A stretch of 17,220 nucleotides of DNA from CAISDA01 sp050258555 (GCA_050258555.1 JBLMZA010000014.1:1-17220); one strand, 5' to 3'. Shown: positions 8,001 to 14,643, counted from the first letter of the stretch. A program made the numbers and translations. Notes: generated by a model from the sequence alone, not told the origin.

Positions 8001-8236
8001 CCGACGAGCGATGCCTTGATCCGGTATTTGCCGGGAGGAATGTTGATGATGGCAAAGTAGCCGTCAATGTTCGTCGTGGCGCCCATACGCGTCCCGTCGA
8101 TGATGACGTTTACGCCCACCAACTTTTCGCCGTTCGATGCGTCGGTCACGGTGCCGGCGATCTTACCGGTCGTGCCTGCGATCATCATCGAGGCGAAAGA
8201 GATGACAAGAAGTGCAAGTGTAACAAGTCGTTTCAC
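5063..8236 (-). CDS. TonB-dependent receptor with carboxypeptidase-regulatory-like N-terminal domain
   Basis: The 1057-residue product starts at a GTG codon (8236), supported by AAGGAG at 8246-8251 and a signal peptide (MKRLVTLALLVISFASMMIA). Residues about 24-104 form a carboxypeptidase-regulatory-like beta-sandwich (GKIAGTVTDASNGEKLVGVN, TNIDGYFAIINIPPGKYRI). A TonB-box-like EEVVIVAT lies near 109-116. The plug domain spans about 120-225 (VVRGGGSDQTAFMMDGLTLR, GGFSAEYGNIRSGVVNVITK). The rest is a large 22-strand-type barrel ending VKLSFDF, with the terminal Phe expected for BAM insertion. Such receptors use TonB-ExbBD energy to bring substrates into the periplasm. The layout is SusC-like, but no SusD gene is next to it. 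It is the first gene of the operon and is followed by FN3, PorV-like and TIG lipoprotein genes. The substrate is unknown; the neighbouring glycosidases suggest a glycan. Confidence 0.93.
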   Translation of the reverse strand: MKRLVTLALLVISFASMMIAGTTGKIAGTVTDASNGEKLVGVNVIIDGTRMGATTNIDGYFAIINIPPGKYRIKASLVGYNTANVVNVEVNVDETTVQNFSLKQSDLQAEEVVIVATRPVVQKDVAASRANISVEEIQSLPVTSVSAVVGLQAGIQAGLVVRGGGSDQTAFMMDGLTLRDERNSTPFTGIALSSVQDIQVQTGGFSAEYGNIRSGVVNVITKEGSPKTYTVSFTGRYSPPTAKNFGGSIFGANSYFIRPMIDDAVAWTGTKNGAWNFFQQQEYREWEGWNSIAEKSLKDPDPSKHLTPEAAKELFLFQHRKAGDIVKPDWDMDMGFGGPVPYGEALGNLRFFASYRQMRNMYILPLATDSYEDYAGQIKVTSDLSGGMKLMLSGLIGKQSGTNDNNSGLPGIFNGAGSIASAITSGGSFADSRLYSDSYWGPTDVKQQSYGAKFTHVLSPKTFYEVSVNQFGTKYNSNPGRWRNTDSVYVFGNGFRTDEAPFGFSGVSATGVDGLRMSIGFSQSRDSSQLNAWQAKFDFNSQLDRYNQVKVGFDFQYTDNNVNYGNVDLYLPRSNTTSRWHTYPIRGGLYAIDKIEYEGMNAELGLRVDYSDPQGDWYEYGTYDKAFTSEYSLGLDTMLVKHSVDKQITLSPRLAVAFPVTDNSKLYFNYGHFRQMPTPENLFLVRRSSFDNQVVRLANPNNPLMKTVAYELGYEQSMFDEFLVRISGYYKDVTDQVNLINFVSRDTKVNYYVSNPNAYEDIRGFELTIQKNRGEWITGQLNYTYMARTTGQFGFSKQYQNPGDQRTYERANRETDLYQTKSVPQPYARAIVDFFTPADYNPIEWAKPYQLLNDWRLNVTASWSNGNYFTWAGGSSIPGLRNNVQYRDNYYCDLRLSKNFRFFNNVNLQFIMDMNNVFNIKNFSGSGYGFWGENFNDYMRSLHLEDGIVDGRFGYINVPGSDKPGDVRKDGVAWTPIRAVSSTASLADPYPAGVAIYYDASTKSFVEYKNNTWVAVDQARMDKINEDKSYIRMPNMPQLLFLNPRHIYYGVKLSFDF

Positions 8237-8388
8237 GGGATATATCTCCTTTTGAAACTGTGTTGAATGATTGCGTGGAATGAAACTTTAGGACAACATT
8301 TTTTTTATATCGTTTGATGCGTGTGATATGTGATGGTGTGATGCAGCGCAACTCGGGGCTTTGCGGTCCCTAAATTGTCGAAAAAATG
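8237..8388 (-). promoter_or_regulatory. 5' leader of the TonB receptor gene, with Shine-Dalgarno
   Basis: If transcription starts near the palindromes at 8389-8416, the receptor mRNA has a leader of about 150-165 nt. The part next to the gene holds AAGGAG (8246-8251), 9 nt from the GTG start, which decides that unusual start codon. Upstream there is an A-rich tract (minus-strand ATAAAAAAAATG) and a short 5-bp helix CGCAA/TTGCG (8347-8351 with 8361-8365). I recognise no riboswitch family. Together with the operator sites and the stem-loop at 8516-8547, this accounts for most of the 331-base gap between the receptor and glycosidase genes. The AT-rich stretch 8417-8515 shows nothing else I can name. 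Confidence 0.5.
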
Positions 8389-8416
8389 CTGTATACAGGA
8401 CGTATTGTATACAATA
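8389..8416. promoter_or_regulatory. Two adjacent GTATAC-core palindromes upstream of the TonB operon (putative operator)
   Basis: CTGTATACAG (8389-8398) is a perfect 10-bp palindrome and TATTGTATACAATA (8403-8416) a perfect 14-bp palindrome. Their centres are 16 bp apart, about 1.5 helical turns. The second contains TTGTATACAA, which recurs exactly in the promoter of the glycosidase pair at 13420-13429. On the minus strand it also contains TACAAT, a good -10 hexamer, although I see no good -35 at 17 nt. GntR-family regulators commonly bind dyads with a GT...AC core of this kind, so a GntR-type repressor is a reasonable guess. No regulator gene is in the window. Confidence 0.55.
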
Positions 8417-8515
8417 TTAAGAAAAGTTACGTGTTAATAGCAAGTACAAAATAAGAATTATTTCTTCCCTTGGAAATTTATTTTATCCCCTAAATACGCC
8501 CGAATTCAGCATTTT

Positions 8516-8547
8516 GGGGCGGAAGCCCTCATGTCGGCCCCCGCCCC
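8516..8547 (-). terminator. GC-rich stem-loop after the second GHL10 gene
   Basis: GGGGCGG (8516-8522) pairs with CCGCCCC (8541-8547). After a 2x2 internal loop, GCC (8525-8527) pairs with GGC (8536-8538). It lies 20 nt past the stop codon of the gene ending at 8568, where a terminator would be expected. In the minus direction it is followed by AAAATGCTG rather than a U-tract, so it is either a non-canonical terminator or a 3'-end-protecting hairpin. Confidence 0.4.
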
Positions 8548-8567
8548 GTTGCCGGGAACATCCGGCC

Positions 8568-10931
8568 TTACTTCTGCAGCAGCATTTTCTTCACTTCGTT
8601 AAAGTTACCCGCATTCATGCGGTAGAAGTAAATGCCGCTCGGCAGTCCGCTTCCGTTCCAGCGCATGCGGTATGTGCCGGGCTGCATGTGCTCGTTGACC
8701 AGCACGCTCACCTCTCTGCCCAAGACGTCGTAGACGGCCAGATGCACGAAGCGCGGCGCGCTCACCGTGAAGCCGATCGAGGTCTCGGGGTTGAACGGAT
8801 TGGGATAATTCTGTCCGAGCGAAAACTCCGTCGGCGAGGCGCTCGGCGAGCGCTCGACGCCCGCAACGACCGCCGTGCGGAATCTCCAGGTCTCGGACCA
8901 GTTGCTCACGCCTGTGGCATTCGTACCGGCCACGCGCCAGAAATAAATCTTCGGCACATCGAGGTTGGCATACGTGATGGTCGTATCGGAAAGTCCGGTC
9001 GTATCGATGATGTTCACGGAGAAATCGGAACCGGCCGAGAGCTGCACGCGGTATGTCTGCGCCGAAGGATTCTTCATCCAGGCGACTGCGCCGCTTGCGG
9101 GAGCCGATGCGAAATAGTTCGCAGGCGCGGCCAGCACCACTGTCGACGGGAAGCCGGTCGTGAACGTGCGCGCCTGGCTGAAGTCGCCGGAGCCGGCGGC
9201 GTTCACGCCGCGCACGCGCCAATAATACTGCCTCTGCCCGGTGAGTCCCATGACGGCTTTCGAGGTATCGGTGATCGAGGCGTCGTTCACGATGAAGCCC
9301 GTCTGGAATGTGGAATCGGACGAGACCTGCAGATGATACATCGAGGCTGTTTCCACTCCCTTCCAGGAGACGACCACACCCTGCGGCTGATTGACCGAGC
9401 CGGAGGCCGGAAGCGAAAGCGCGATCGACGGCGGCACACTGATCGATGCGACAGAGCTCATCGCGCTTTCGTTGTTGTTCATATCGAGCGATGTGACGAC
9501 GAAGTACGTCGTCTGATTCGATGCGGACACGGCGGGCGTCACCGAGCGCAGCGACGTGATCTGGTTGATGTTGCGCGCGTCATCGAGTTCGGAAGCCTGG
9601 ACCGAGCCGTGGTCGAACCGGTAGATCACATAGCGCACGGCCGTATCGCCGTCGGCGGCCTTCGCCGGCAGATCCCACATGAGCTGCGCGATCGGACGGC
9701 CGGGCACCTTCGCATAGCGCAGATTCTGCGGTGCGTTCGGCTTCACCGAATCCTTCCAGGAATACGAGGGCGGGATCGCCTTGTACTTGTAGAGCGTGTT
9801 GATGAGCGTATCGGTGATGCCGCCCGTGTTGCCGGTCACGTTGTTCGCCGTATAGAGGATCGATCCTTCGGTGAGCGCCGTCGAACGGTTCAACCGGATC
9901 TGCGAGGCGGGCATGCCGGCATCGCCGTACGTCGATGCGCCGATGCGATAGATGGCAAGTCCCGGATAGAGATGCCGGCCGTTCTTCTGCGACGACCACC
10001 AGGGCATGAGCTTCGCATAATCCTGGCTGCCGCCGGTCTTCCAATACAGCTGCGGCGCGAGATAGTCGATGTACTTGCCCTGCATCCACGCCACGGCGTC
10101 GCAGTAGATCTCGTTGTAATTATCCGCGCCGATGATGCCCGAGGGCACGCCGTTTCTCCAGATGCCGCGCGGCGAGATGCCCCACCGGACATTCGGCTTG
10201 ATCACCTGGATGGAGTCGTAGACCTGCTTCAGAAGCCTGTTCACATTGTCCCGCCGCCAGTCGGCAAGCGAGAGTCCGCGCGGATCGGCCGCATACGCCG
10301 CCGCATCCTGCGCCGCGGTGATGCCTTCCACATAAAAATAATCGTCCATGTGCGCCGCATCGATGTCATAGCGCCGCACGACATCGGCGATCACCTTCGC
10401 GTTGTAGTCGCGCACTTCCTTCAATCCCGGGTTCAGGAATTTGACCGAGCCGACCTGAAGCACCCACTCGGGATGCTGCTTCGTGACATGCTTCGGCGAG
10501 GTCGTATAGTTGCCGGCCGAACGCTCGGCGCGGTAGGGATTGAACCACGCATGAAGCTCCATGCCGCGCTTGTGCGCCTCATCGACGGCGAATGCGAGCG
10601 GATCGTAATACGGGAAGGGCGAGCGGCCCTGTTCGCCGGTGAGCCAGTAGGACCAGGGCTCGTACGGGGAATCATAGAGCGCGTCGCATTCGGGGCGGAC
10701 CTGGAACATCACCGCGTTGCAGCCCGATGCAGCCAGCTTGTCGAAGAGCGCGATGAGATCGGCTTTCTGTTTTTCCGGATTCGAATACGTCGAGGACGAG
10801 GGCCAGTCGATATTGGTGACCGTCGCAACCCAGACACCGCGGAATTCGCGCTTGGGCGCCTGGGACTGCGCCGATGCATGCATCGAGAGAAGCATCACTG
10901 CTGCTGCACATAGAAGAAAACGTTTCATCAT
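8568..10931 (-). CDS. Secreted GHL10 (DUF187) glycosidase-like protein with FN3 modules and T9SS type-A sorting domain
   Basis: The 787-residue product has a signal peptide (MMKRFLLCAAAVMLL, cleaved near ASAQ). A GHL10 (glycosyl hydrolase-like 10, DUF187) TIM-barrel domain spans about 26-390, with family signatures FRGVWVATVTNIDWP, MFQVRPECDALY (about 75-86), HKRGMELHAWFNPYR (about 118-133), MDDYFYVEG (about 195) and YLAPQLYW (about 291). Three FN3-like modules follow at about 397-495, 497-592 and 594-690. The C-terminus is a T9SS type-A sorting domain with LGQNYPNPFNP (about 705) and SGIYFYRMNAG, ending KMLLQK. The family includes Bacillus YngK and E. coli DigH (YddW), the latter shown to cut denuded peptidoglycan strands; the substrate here is not known. 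The enzyme should be exported across the outer membrane. It is a paralogue of the gene 66 nt upstream. Starts at 10931 or 10928 are both possible. Confidence 0.9.
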   Translation of the reverse strand: MMKRFLLCAAAVMLLSMHASAQSQAPKREFRGVWVATVTNIDWPSSSTYSNPEKQKADLIALFDKLAASGCNAVMFQVRPECDALYDSPYEPWSYWLTGEQGRSPFPYYDPLAFAVDEAHKRGMELHAWFNPYRAERSAGNYTTSPKHVTKQHPEWVLQVGSVKFLNPGLKEVRDYNAKVIADVVRRYDIDAAHMDDYFYVEGITAAQDAAAYAADPRGLSLADWRRDNVNRLLKQVYDSIQVIKPNVRWGISPRGIWRNGVPSGIIGADNYNEIYCDAVAWMQGKYIDYLAPQLYWKTGGSQDYAKLMPWWSSQKNGRHLYPGLAIYRIGASTYGDAGMPASQIRLNRSTALTEGSILYTANNVTGNTGGITDTLINTLYKYKAIPPSYSWKDSVKPNAPQNLRYAKVPGRPIAQLMWDLPAKAADGDTAVRYVIYRFDHGSVQASELDDARNINQITSLRSVTPAVSASNQTTYFVVTSLDMNNNESAMSSVASISVPPSIALSLPASGSVNQPQGVVVSWKGVETASMYHLQVSSDSTFQTGFIVNDASITDTSKAVMGLTGQRQYYWRVRGVNAAGSGDFSQARTFTTGFPSTVVLAAPANYFASAPASGAVAWMKNPSAQTYRVQLSAGSDFSVNIIDTTGLSDTTITYANLDVPKIYFWRVAGTNATGVSNWSETWRFRTAVVAGVERSPSASPTEFSLGQNYPNPFNPETSIGFTVSAPRFVHLAVYDVLGREVSVLVNEHMQPGTYRMRWNGSGLPSGIYFYRMNAGNFNEVKKMLLQK

Positions 10932-10963
10932 GGAGTCTCTGCGTTCTAGATTATGATTGTACC

Positions 10964-10992
10964 TGTAGGGCGAAATGGCATTTCGCCCTACA
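10964..10992. repeat. REP-like palindrome between the two GHL10 genes
   Basis: A perfect 13-bp stem, TGTAGGGCGAAAT (10964-10976) with 10980-10992, encloses a 3-nt loop (GGC). It starts 5 nt after the stop codon of the upstream GHL10 gene and lies within the 66-nt gap between the paralogues. No T-run follows on the minus strand, so it is not a standard terminator. The GTAGGGCG...CGCCCTAC pattern is like the short dispersed palindromes (REP/MITE-like) I know from many bacterial genomes. Only one copy is in this window, so its repeat status is from recall. Confidence 0.6.
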
Positions 10993-10997
10993 ACGGA

Positions 10998-13367
10998 TTA
11001 TTTCTGAAGATTGAGTTTGCGCGTCATCGAATACGAACCGGCCCTCAGCGTATAAAAGTACACCCCGCTCGGCAGGTGCGCCGCGTTCCAGTCGAGTGCA
11101 TACGAACCCTGGGGCATGGTTTCATTGAGCAGAACCGATACCGTACGGCCGAGCATGTCCGTTATTGCAAGGCGGACGAATTCCGCCTTCGCCAGCGTGA
11201 AGCGAATGGTCGTCGAGGGATTGAACGGATTCGGGTAATTCTGCAGCAATTCGGTCCTCTGCGGAACCGAAGGATCGCGCTCGACCGCCGTTTCGGAATT
11301 CGTGCGGAAGGCCTGGGATGTGGTCCATGCGCTCTGTCCGTACGCATTGCTTGCCATTACGCGCCAGCGGTACTGCTTCACCGGATCGAGCGCGGCGCGT
11401 CTATAATAGACGGTATCGGCGAGTGTCGTATCCACGACCATGTATTGTGTCTGCGTGAAATCGGCCGATGTGGAAAGCTGGAGACGGAATGAGGTGCCGC
11501 CGACTTTCGTCCAGGTGAAGACAGGCCACCGGGTCATGCTGGTTGAAATCACCGGCGTCAGGAGCGTCGGAAGCGCGGGCCATGCGGTCGTGAAGCTGCG
11601 CACGGAAGAATAGGTGCTCGTGCCGCCCACGGCGCCCGATGTGACGCGCCAGAAGAAGCGCTGCTGCGGCGGAAGTCCGTTCACCGCATAGGATGTCGAT
11701 GTCGTATTAAGCGAAAAAAGGATGCTCGAGGGCTCGAATGCCGGTGATGCGGCCAATTCGATCTGATACGCCGCCGCATCGGCAACAGGATTCCACTGCA
11801 GCACGGCGCCCGACGGATACGTCGGAGCATTGTCCGCAGGAGCGGCAAGCACCGGGGCAGCCGGAGTGGCCGAAACCGATACGGTGTTGGTCATGCCGGC
11901 CGATTCGTTGTTGTTCTTGTCGAGCGCCGAGACGGCGAACGTGTATGAGGCGTTGCCTTCATCGACGCGCGCCGAGGGCGAGGCACTTTCCGTGCCGGTG
12001 ACGGCGATGATGTTGCGCGCATCCTCGCGGTCGGCCGCCGTCGGATTTGTCTTCTTGAACCGATAGACGATGTAGCGCGAGGCGACATCGCCGTCCGCGG
12101 CGGCCGCGGGCGCATCCCAGGTGAGCGTGATCGATCCGGCTGATTGCTGCAGCTTCAGGTTCGACGGCGCGTTCGGAGGCACCGTTTCCTTCCAGCTCAT
12201 CACCGGCGGCACGGCGGGATATTTATAGAGATCGTTCTTCAGCGAATCGGCAAACCCTTTCGGATTGTCCGAAATGCCGACATTCGCCCGGAAGTAGACG
12301 CTTCCCTGCACGCCCGGCACCTGACGGTTGTAGCGGATCTGCGTCTGCACTTCGCTTACGCCGAATGTGCCGTCTGAAATGTGGAACGGAGCCTGGCCGG
12401 TATAGAGATGGCGACCGTCCATCTGCGAGGCCCACCAGGAGGTGAGCTTGTAATAATCTGTGGCGCCGCCGATCGCCCAATAGAGCTGCGGCGTCAGATA
12501 GTCGACGGTCTTCTGCTGAAGCCATGCGATGGCGTCGCCATAGAGCGTATTGTAGGCATCGAGTCCGCTCGTGCCGGCCGGAATGCCGCTTTTCCAGATG
12601 CCGAAGGGACTCATGCCGAACTTCACCCAGGGCTTGATCGCCTTGACCGAATCATCGATCGCCTTCATGAGCAGGTTCACATTGTCGCGACGCCAGTCCC
12701 CGATATCGGTGAAGCCGCGCGGATACTGGGCGAATGTCGCGGCATCTTCGTTCTGTATCGGGGTGTAGGGATAGAAATAATCGTCGGCGTGGAGCCCGTC
12801 CACATTGTAGCGGCGCACGATGTCGGCGCAGACCGAGGCCACGAAGTCGCGCACCTGGGGCAGGCCCGGATTGAGATACATCATCTTCTCGGCCGTCGAG
12901 GTGAGCGTCCACTCGGGATGCGTCTTCGACACATGGGTTGCGGCCTGCGTGTAATTGCCGATCGATTTCACGGCGCGGTAGGGATTGAACCACGCATGGA
13001 GCTCCATGCCGCGCTTGTGCGCCTCATCGACGGCGAATGTGAGCGGATCCCACAGGGGCGAGGGCGCCACACCCTGCGTGCCGGTGAGCCAGCGCGACCA
13101 CGGCTCGAAGGGAGACTGGTAGAGCGCGTCGCATTCCGGACGGACCTGGAAGATGATCGCATTGATGCCCGCCGCCTTCATGCGGTCGAAGATCGCCGTG
13201 AGCGCCGCCTGCTGGCTTGCAGGGGAAGCGCCCCTGGTCGGCCAGTCGAGATTATCGACCGAGGCGACCCAGACGCCGCGGAACTCGCGCTTGGGACTCG
13301 CCGATTGGGCATGAAGCAGTGTCGTCGTACATAGCATGAGGAAAAGAGCGAGTACCGATTTTTTCAT
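10998..13367 (-). CDS. Secreted GHL10 (DUF187) glycosidase-like protein with FN3 modules and T9SS type-A sorting domain (paralogue)
   Basis: The ATG at 13367 is preferred, giving 789 residues that begin MKKSVLALFLMLCTTTLLHA. The frame extends to 13433, but that stretch includes the -10 region of the likely promoter. A GHL10 domain spans about 25-390 and shares signatures with the downstream paralogue: FRGVWVASVDNLDWP, IFQVRPECDALY, HKRGMELHAWFNPYR, ADDYFYPY (about 194) and YLTPQLYW. FN3-like modules follow (PPNAPSNLKLQQSAGSITLTW, AAPVLAAPADNAPTYPSG, WPALPTLLTPVI). The tail is a type-A sorting domain with LLQNYPNPFNPSTTIRFTL (about 706) and SGVYFYTLRAGS, ending KLNLQK. Likely an exported glycan-cleaving enzyme, possibly acting on peptidoglycan glycan strands by analogy to DigH. 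It is the first gene of a two-gene unit. Catalytic domains of the pair are much closer than their FN3 parts, which suggests duplication followed by divergence of the accessory modules. Confidence 0.9.
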   Translation of the reverse strand: MKKSVLALFLMLCTTTLLHAQSASPKREFRGVWVASVDNLDWPTRGASPASQQAALTAIFDRMKAAGINAIIFQVRPECDALYQSPFEPWSRWLTGTQGVAPSPLWDPLTFAVDEAHKRGMELHAWFNPYRAVKSIGNYTQAATHVSKTHPEWTLTSTAEKMMYLNPGLPQVRDFVASVCADIVRRYNVDGLHADDYFYPYTPIQNEDAATFAQYPRGFTDIGDWRRDNVNLLMKAIDDSVKAIKPWVKFGMSPFGIWKSGIPAGTSGLDAYNTLYGDAIAWLQQKTVDYLTPQLYWAIGGATDYYKLTSWWASQMDGRHLYTGQAPFHISDGTFGVSEVQTQIRYNRQVPGVQGSVYFRANVGISDNPKGFADSLKNDLYKYPAVPPVMSWKETVPPNAPSNLKLQQSAGSITLTWDAPAAAADGDVASRYIVYRFKKTNPTAADREDARNIIAVTGTESASPSARVDEGNASYTFAVSALDKNNNESAGMTNTVSVSATPAAPVLAAPADNAPTYPSGAVLQWNPVADAAAYQIELAASPAFEPSSILFSLNTTSTSYAVNGLPPQQRFFWRVTSGAVGGTSTYSSVRSFTTAWPALPTLLTPVISTSMTRWPVFTWTKVGGTSFRLQLSTSADFTQTQYMVVDTTLADTVYYRRAALDPVKQYRWRVMASNAYGQSAWTTSQAFRTNSETAVERDPSVPQRTELLQNYPNPFNPSTTIRFTLAKAEFVRLAITDMLGRTVSVLLNETMPQGSYALDWNAAHLPSGVYFYTLRAGSYSMTRKLNLQK

Positions 13368-13418
13368 ATCGTCCGGAATTTTAATACGTGAGAGATTGCG
13401 GGGTATGTGAGCACATCC

Positions 13419-13447
13419 ATTGTATACAAGCACAAAATACTAAACAA
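13419..13447 (-). promoter_or_regulatory. Sigma70-like promoter of the GHL10 pair with overlapping TTGTATACAA palindrome
   Basis: On the minus strand, TTGTTT (13442-13447) and TACAAT (13419-13424) are separated by exactly 17 nt, close to the sigma70 consensus. The predicted start of transcription lies near 13412, giving a leader of about 45 nt before the ATG at 13367. The perfect palindrome TTGTATACAA (13420-13429) overlaps the -10 element, the classic place for a repressor. The same palindrome lies upstream of the TonB operon at 8405-8414. Confidence 0.55.
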
Positions 13448-13529
13448 TCGGTGAATAGTGCAAGCAGTAACTTCCATGGAAGCAGGATTTCTGTCATCTT
13501 GTCAATTATCGGCCGGTATGTGCAGAACT

Positions 13530-14627
13530 TTATGCGGGAATGAAGTAAAAGACGAGGGCGAAGATGATATAGACCGACAGCAGCTGCACGCCTTCAAGCC
13601 AGTTCGATTCCCCGTCGCTGGCGATCTGCTCCATAATGAGGACGGCCAGGCCCACGGCCAGCACCTCGATCGGCGTAAAGACGAGGTTCATCGGGCGGGG
13701 TCCCACAAGATAGCTGGCAAAGACGAGCACCGGCGCCACAAAGAGCGCCACCTGGATCGACGAGCCGATGGCGATGCCGAAGCTCAGATCCATCTTGTTC
13801 TTCATCGCCGTCATGATCGCCGTGCTGTGCTCGGCCGCATTGCCGATGATGGCCACGACGATCACCCCGATGAAGATGCTCGACATGCCGAAGCTCGCCG
13901 CGGCGTGTTCGACAGAACCCACCAGAAGCTCGCTCATCCATGCAATGAGCACGGTCGATGCGGCTAGCATCGTGACCGAACGCGTAAGGCTCCATCCTTT
14001 TTCCTTGTGGATCTCGGCGCCGACGGCTTCTCCGGTAAAGAGCTGCTTGTGCGTGATGAGCGAAAAAACGAGGCTTGCCGCATAGGTGAGAATCAGCACG
14101 AGCGAGATCTCGAGGCTCAGATCGGCTTCCATCACCCGGACATTGGGGCTTGAGACGCTCATGTGATGGAAGATGGCCGGCACGATGAGCGCGATCGCGG
14201 CCAATGTCAGCATCGTGGCCTGTGCGCGCGCGGCAGTGGGATTGAAACGCTGTATGCGGAATTTCATGCCGCCGGCCACGAACGAAGCGCCCATCACCAA
14301 CAGGATGTTGCCGATAATGGATCCGGTGAGGGACGCCTTCACGACATCATGCAGTCCGAGGCGGAGCGCCATGAGCGAAATGATGAGCTCGGCGGCATTG
14401 CCGAATGTCGCATTCAACAGCCCGCCGATCCCCTCGCCGGTGTGTTCGGCCACATGTTCGGTCGCTTCGCCGAGCATGCCGGCCAGAGGCAGTATGGCCA
14501 GCGCCGACAGCACAAACAGCGGGGTCTGCAGCTCCGGAAAGCCGTAGCGGATCACCGCCGCGGCCGGAATGCAGGCAAGCAGCCAGGAAAGCGACGGCGT
14601 CCATGCATTTGTTTTCGTCTTGCCCAT
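13530..14627 (-). CDS. cax: Ca2+/H+ antiporter (CaCA family, CAX type)
   Basis: The 365-residue integral membrane protein has about eleven hydrophobic segments, near the length of E. coli ChaA (366). The two inverted ion-binding alpha-repeats of the CaCA family are clear: NATFGNAAELIISLMALRLG followed by SLTGSIIGNILLVMG (about 72-115), and IIGNAAEHSTAIMTAMKNK followed by IGSSIQVALFV (about 260-295). The Glu in each GNAAE motif is the expected cation ligand. An acidic/His-rich stretch near 53-64 (GEATEHVAEHTGEG) is typical of CAX proteins. The protein should expel Ca2+ (possibly Na+ or K+) from the cytoplasm in exchange for protons. It starts 16 nt after the SpoIIE phosphatase stop codon, so the two are probably co-transcribed. 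No strong Shine-Dalgarno precedes the ATG. I see no clear terminator in the 160 nt after it. Confidence 0.93.
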   Translation of the reverse strand: MGKTKTNAWTPSLSWLLACIPAAAVIRYGFPELQTPLFVLSALAILPLAGMLGEATEHVAEHTGEGIGGLLNATFGNAAELIISLMALRLGLHDVVKASLTGSIIGNILLVMGASFVAGGMKFRIQRFNPTAARAQATMLTLAAIALIVPAIFHHMSVSSPNVRVMEADLSLEISLVLILTYAASLVFSLITHKQLFTGEAVGAEIHKEKGWSLTRSVTMLAASTVLIAWMSELLVGSVEHAAASFGMSSIFIGVIVVAIIGNAAEHSTAIMTAMKNKMDLSFGIAIGSSIQVALFVAPVLVFASYLVGPRPMNLVFTPIEVLAVGLAVLIMEQIASDGESNWLEGVQLLSVYIIFALVFYFIPA

Positions 14628-14643
14628 TTGTCAGGAGTACGGA

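Noticed and set aside
6869..8266. A 465-codon plus-strand open frame opposite the TonB receptor N-terminus
   Set aside because: It is antisense to the receptor plug and regulatory domains, which are unambiguous. Its product has the same His/Arg/Asp-rich shadow composition.
8355..8380. Minus-strand string GGGACCGCAAAGCCCC, reminiscent of the GCAAAGCC part of the c-di-GMP-I (GEMM) riboswitch
   Set aside because: The rest of the aptamer is missing: there is no GGGCAAACC-like partner or tetraloop/receptor pair, and only about 30 nt lie between this string and the putative promoter.
8401..8432. A complete sigma70 promoter for the TonB operon
   Set aside because: TACAAT is present inside the palindrome (8404-8409 on the minus strand), but the sequence 17 nt upstream, ACGTAA, is a poor -35. 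I therefore call only the operator-like palindromes there.
8514..10913. A 799-codon plus-strand open frame opposite the second GHL10 gene
   Set aside because: It mirrors the coding frame of a well-supported glycosidase-like gene. The translated product is low-complexity in composition and has no signal peptide or known motif. A similar frame opposite the paralogue (12381-13334) shows that codon bias produces it.
13471..13482. 12-bp palindrome CTTCCATGGAAG between the antiporter and GHL10 genes
   Set aside because: It is a perfect dyad, but it has no second copy in the window, no loop for a stable hairpin and no position relative to a promoter that suggests a role.
13500..13505. A perfect TTGACA on the minus strand upstream of the GHL10 pair
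   Set aside because: No acceptable -10 hexamer lies 16-18 nt downstream. The TTGTTT-17-TACAAT pair at 13419-13447 is a better promoter.
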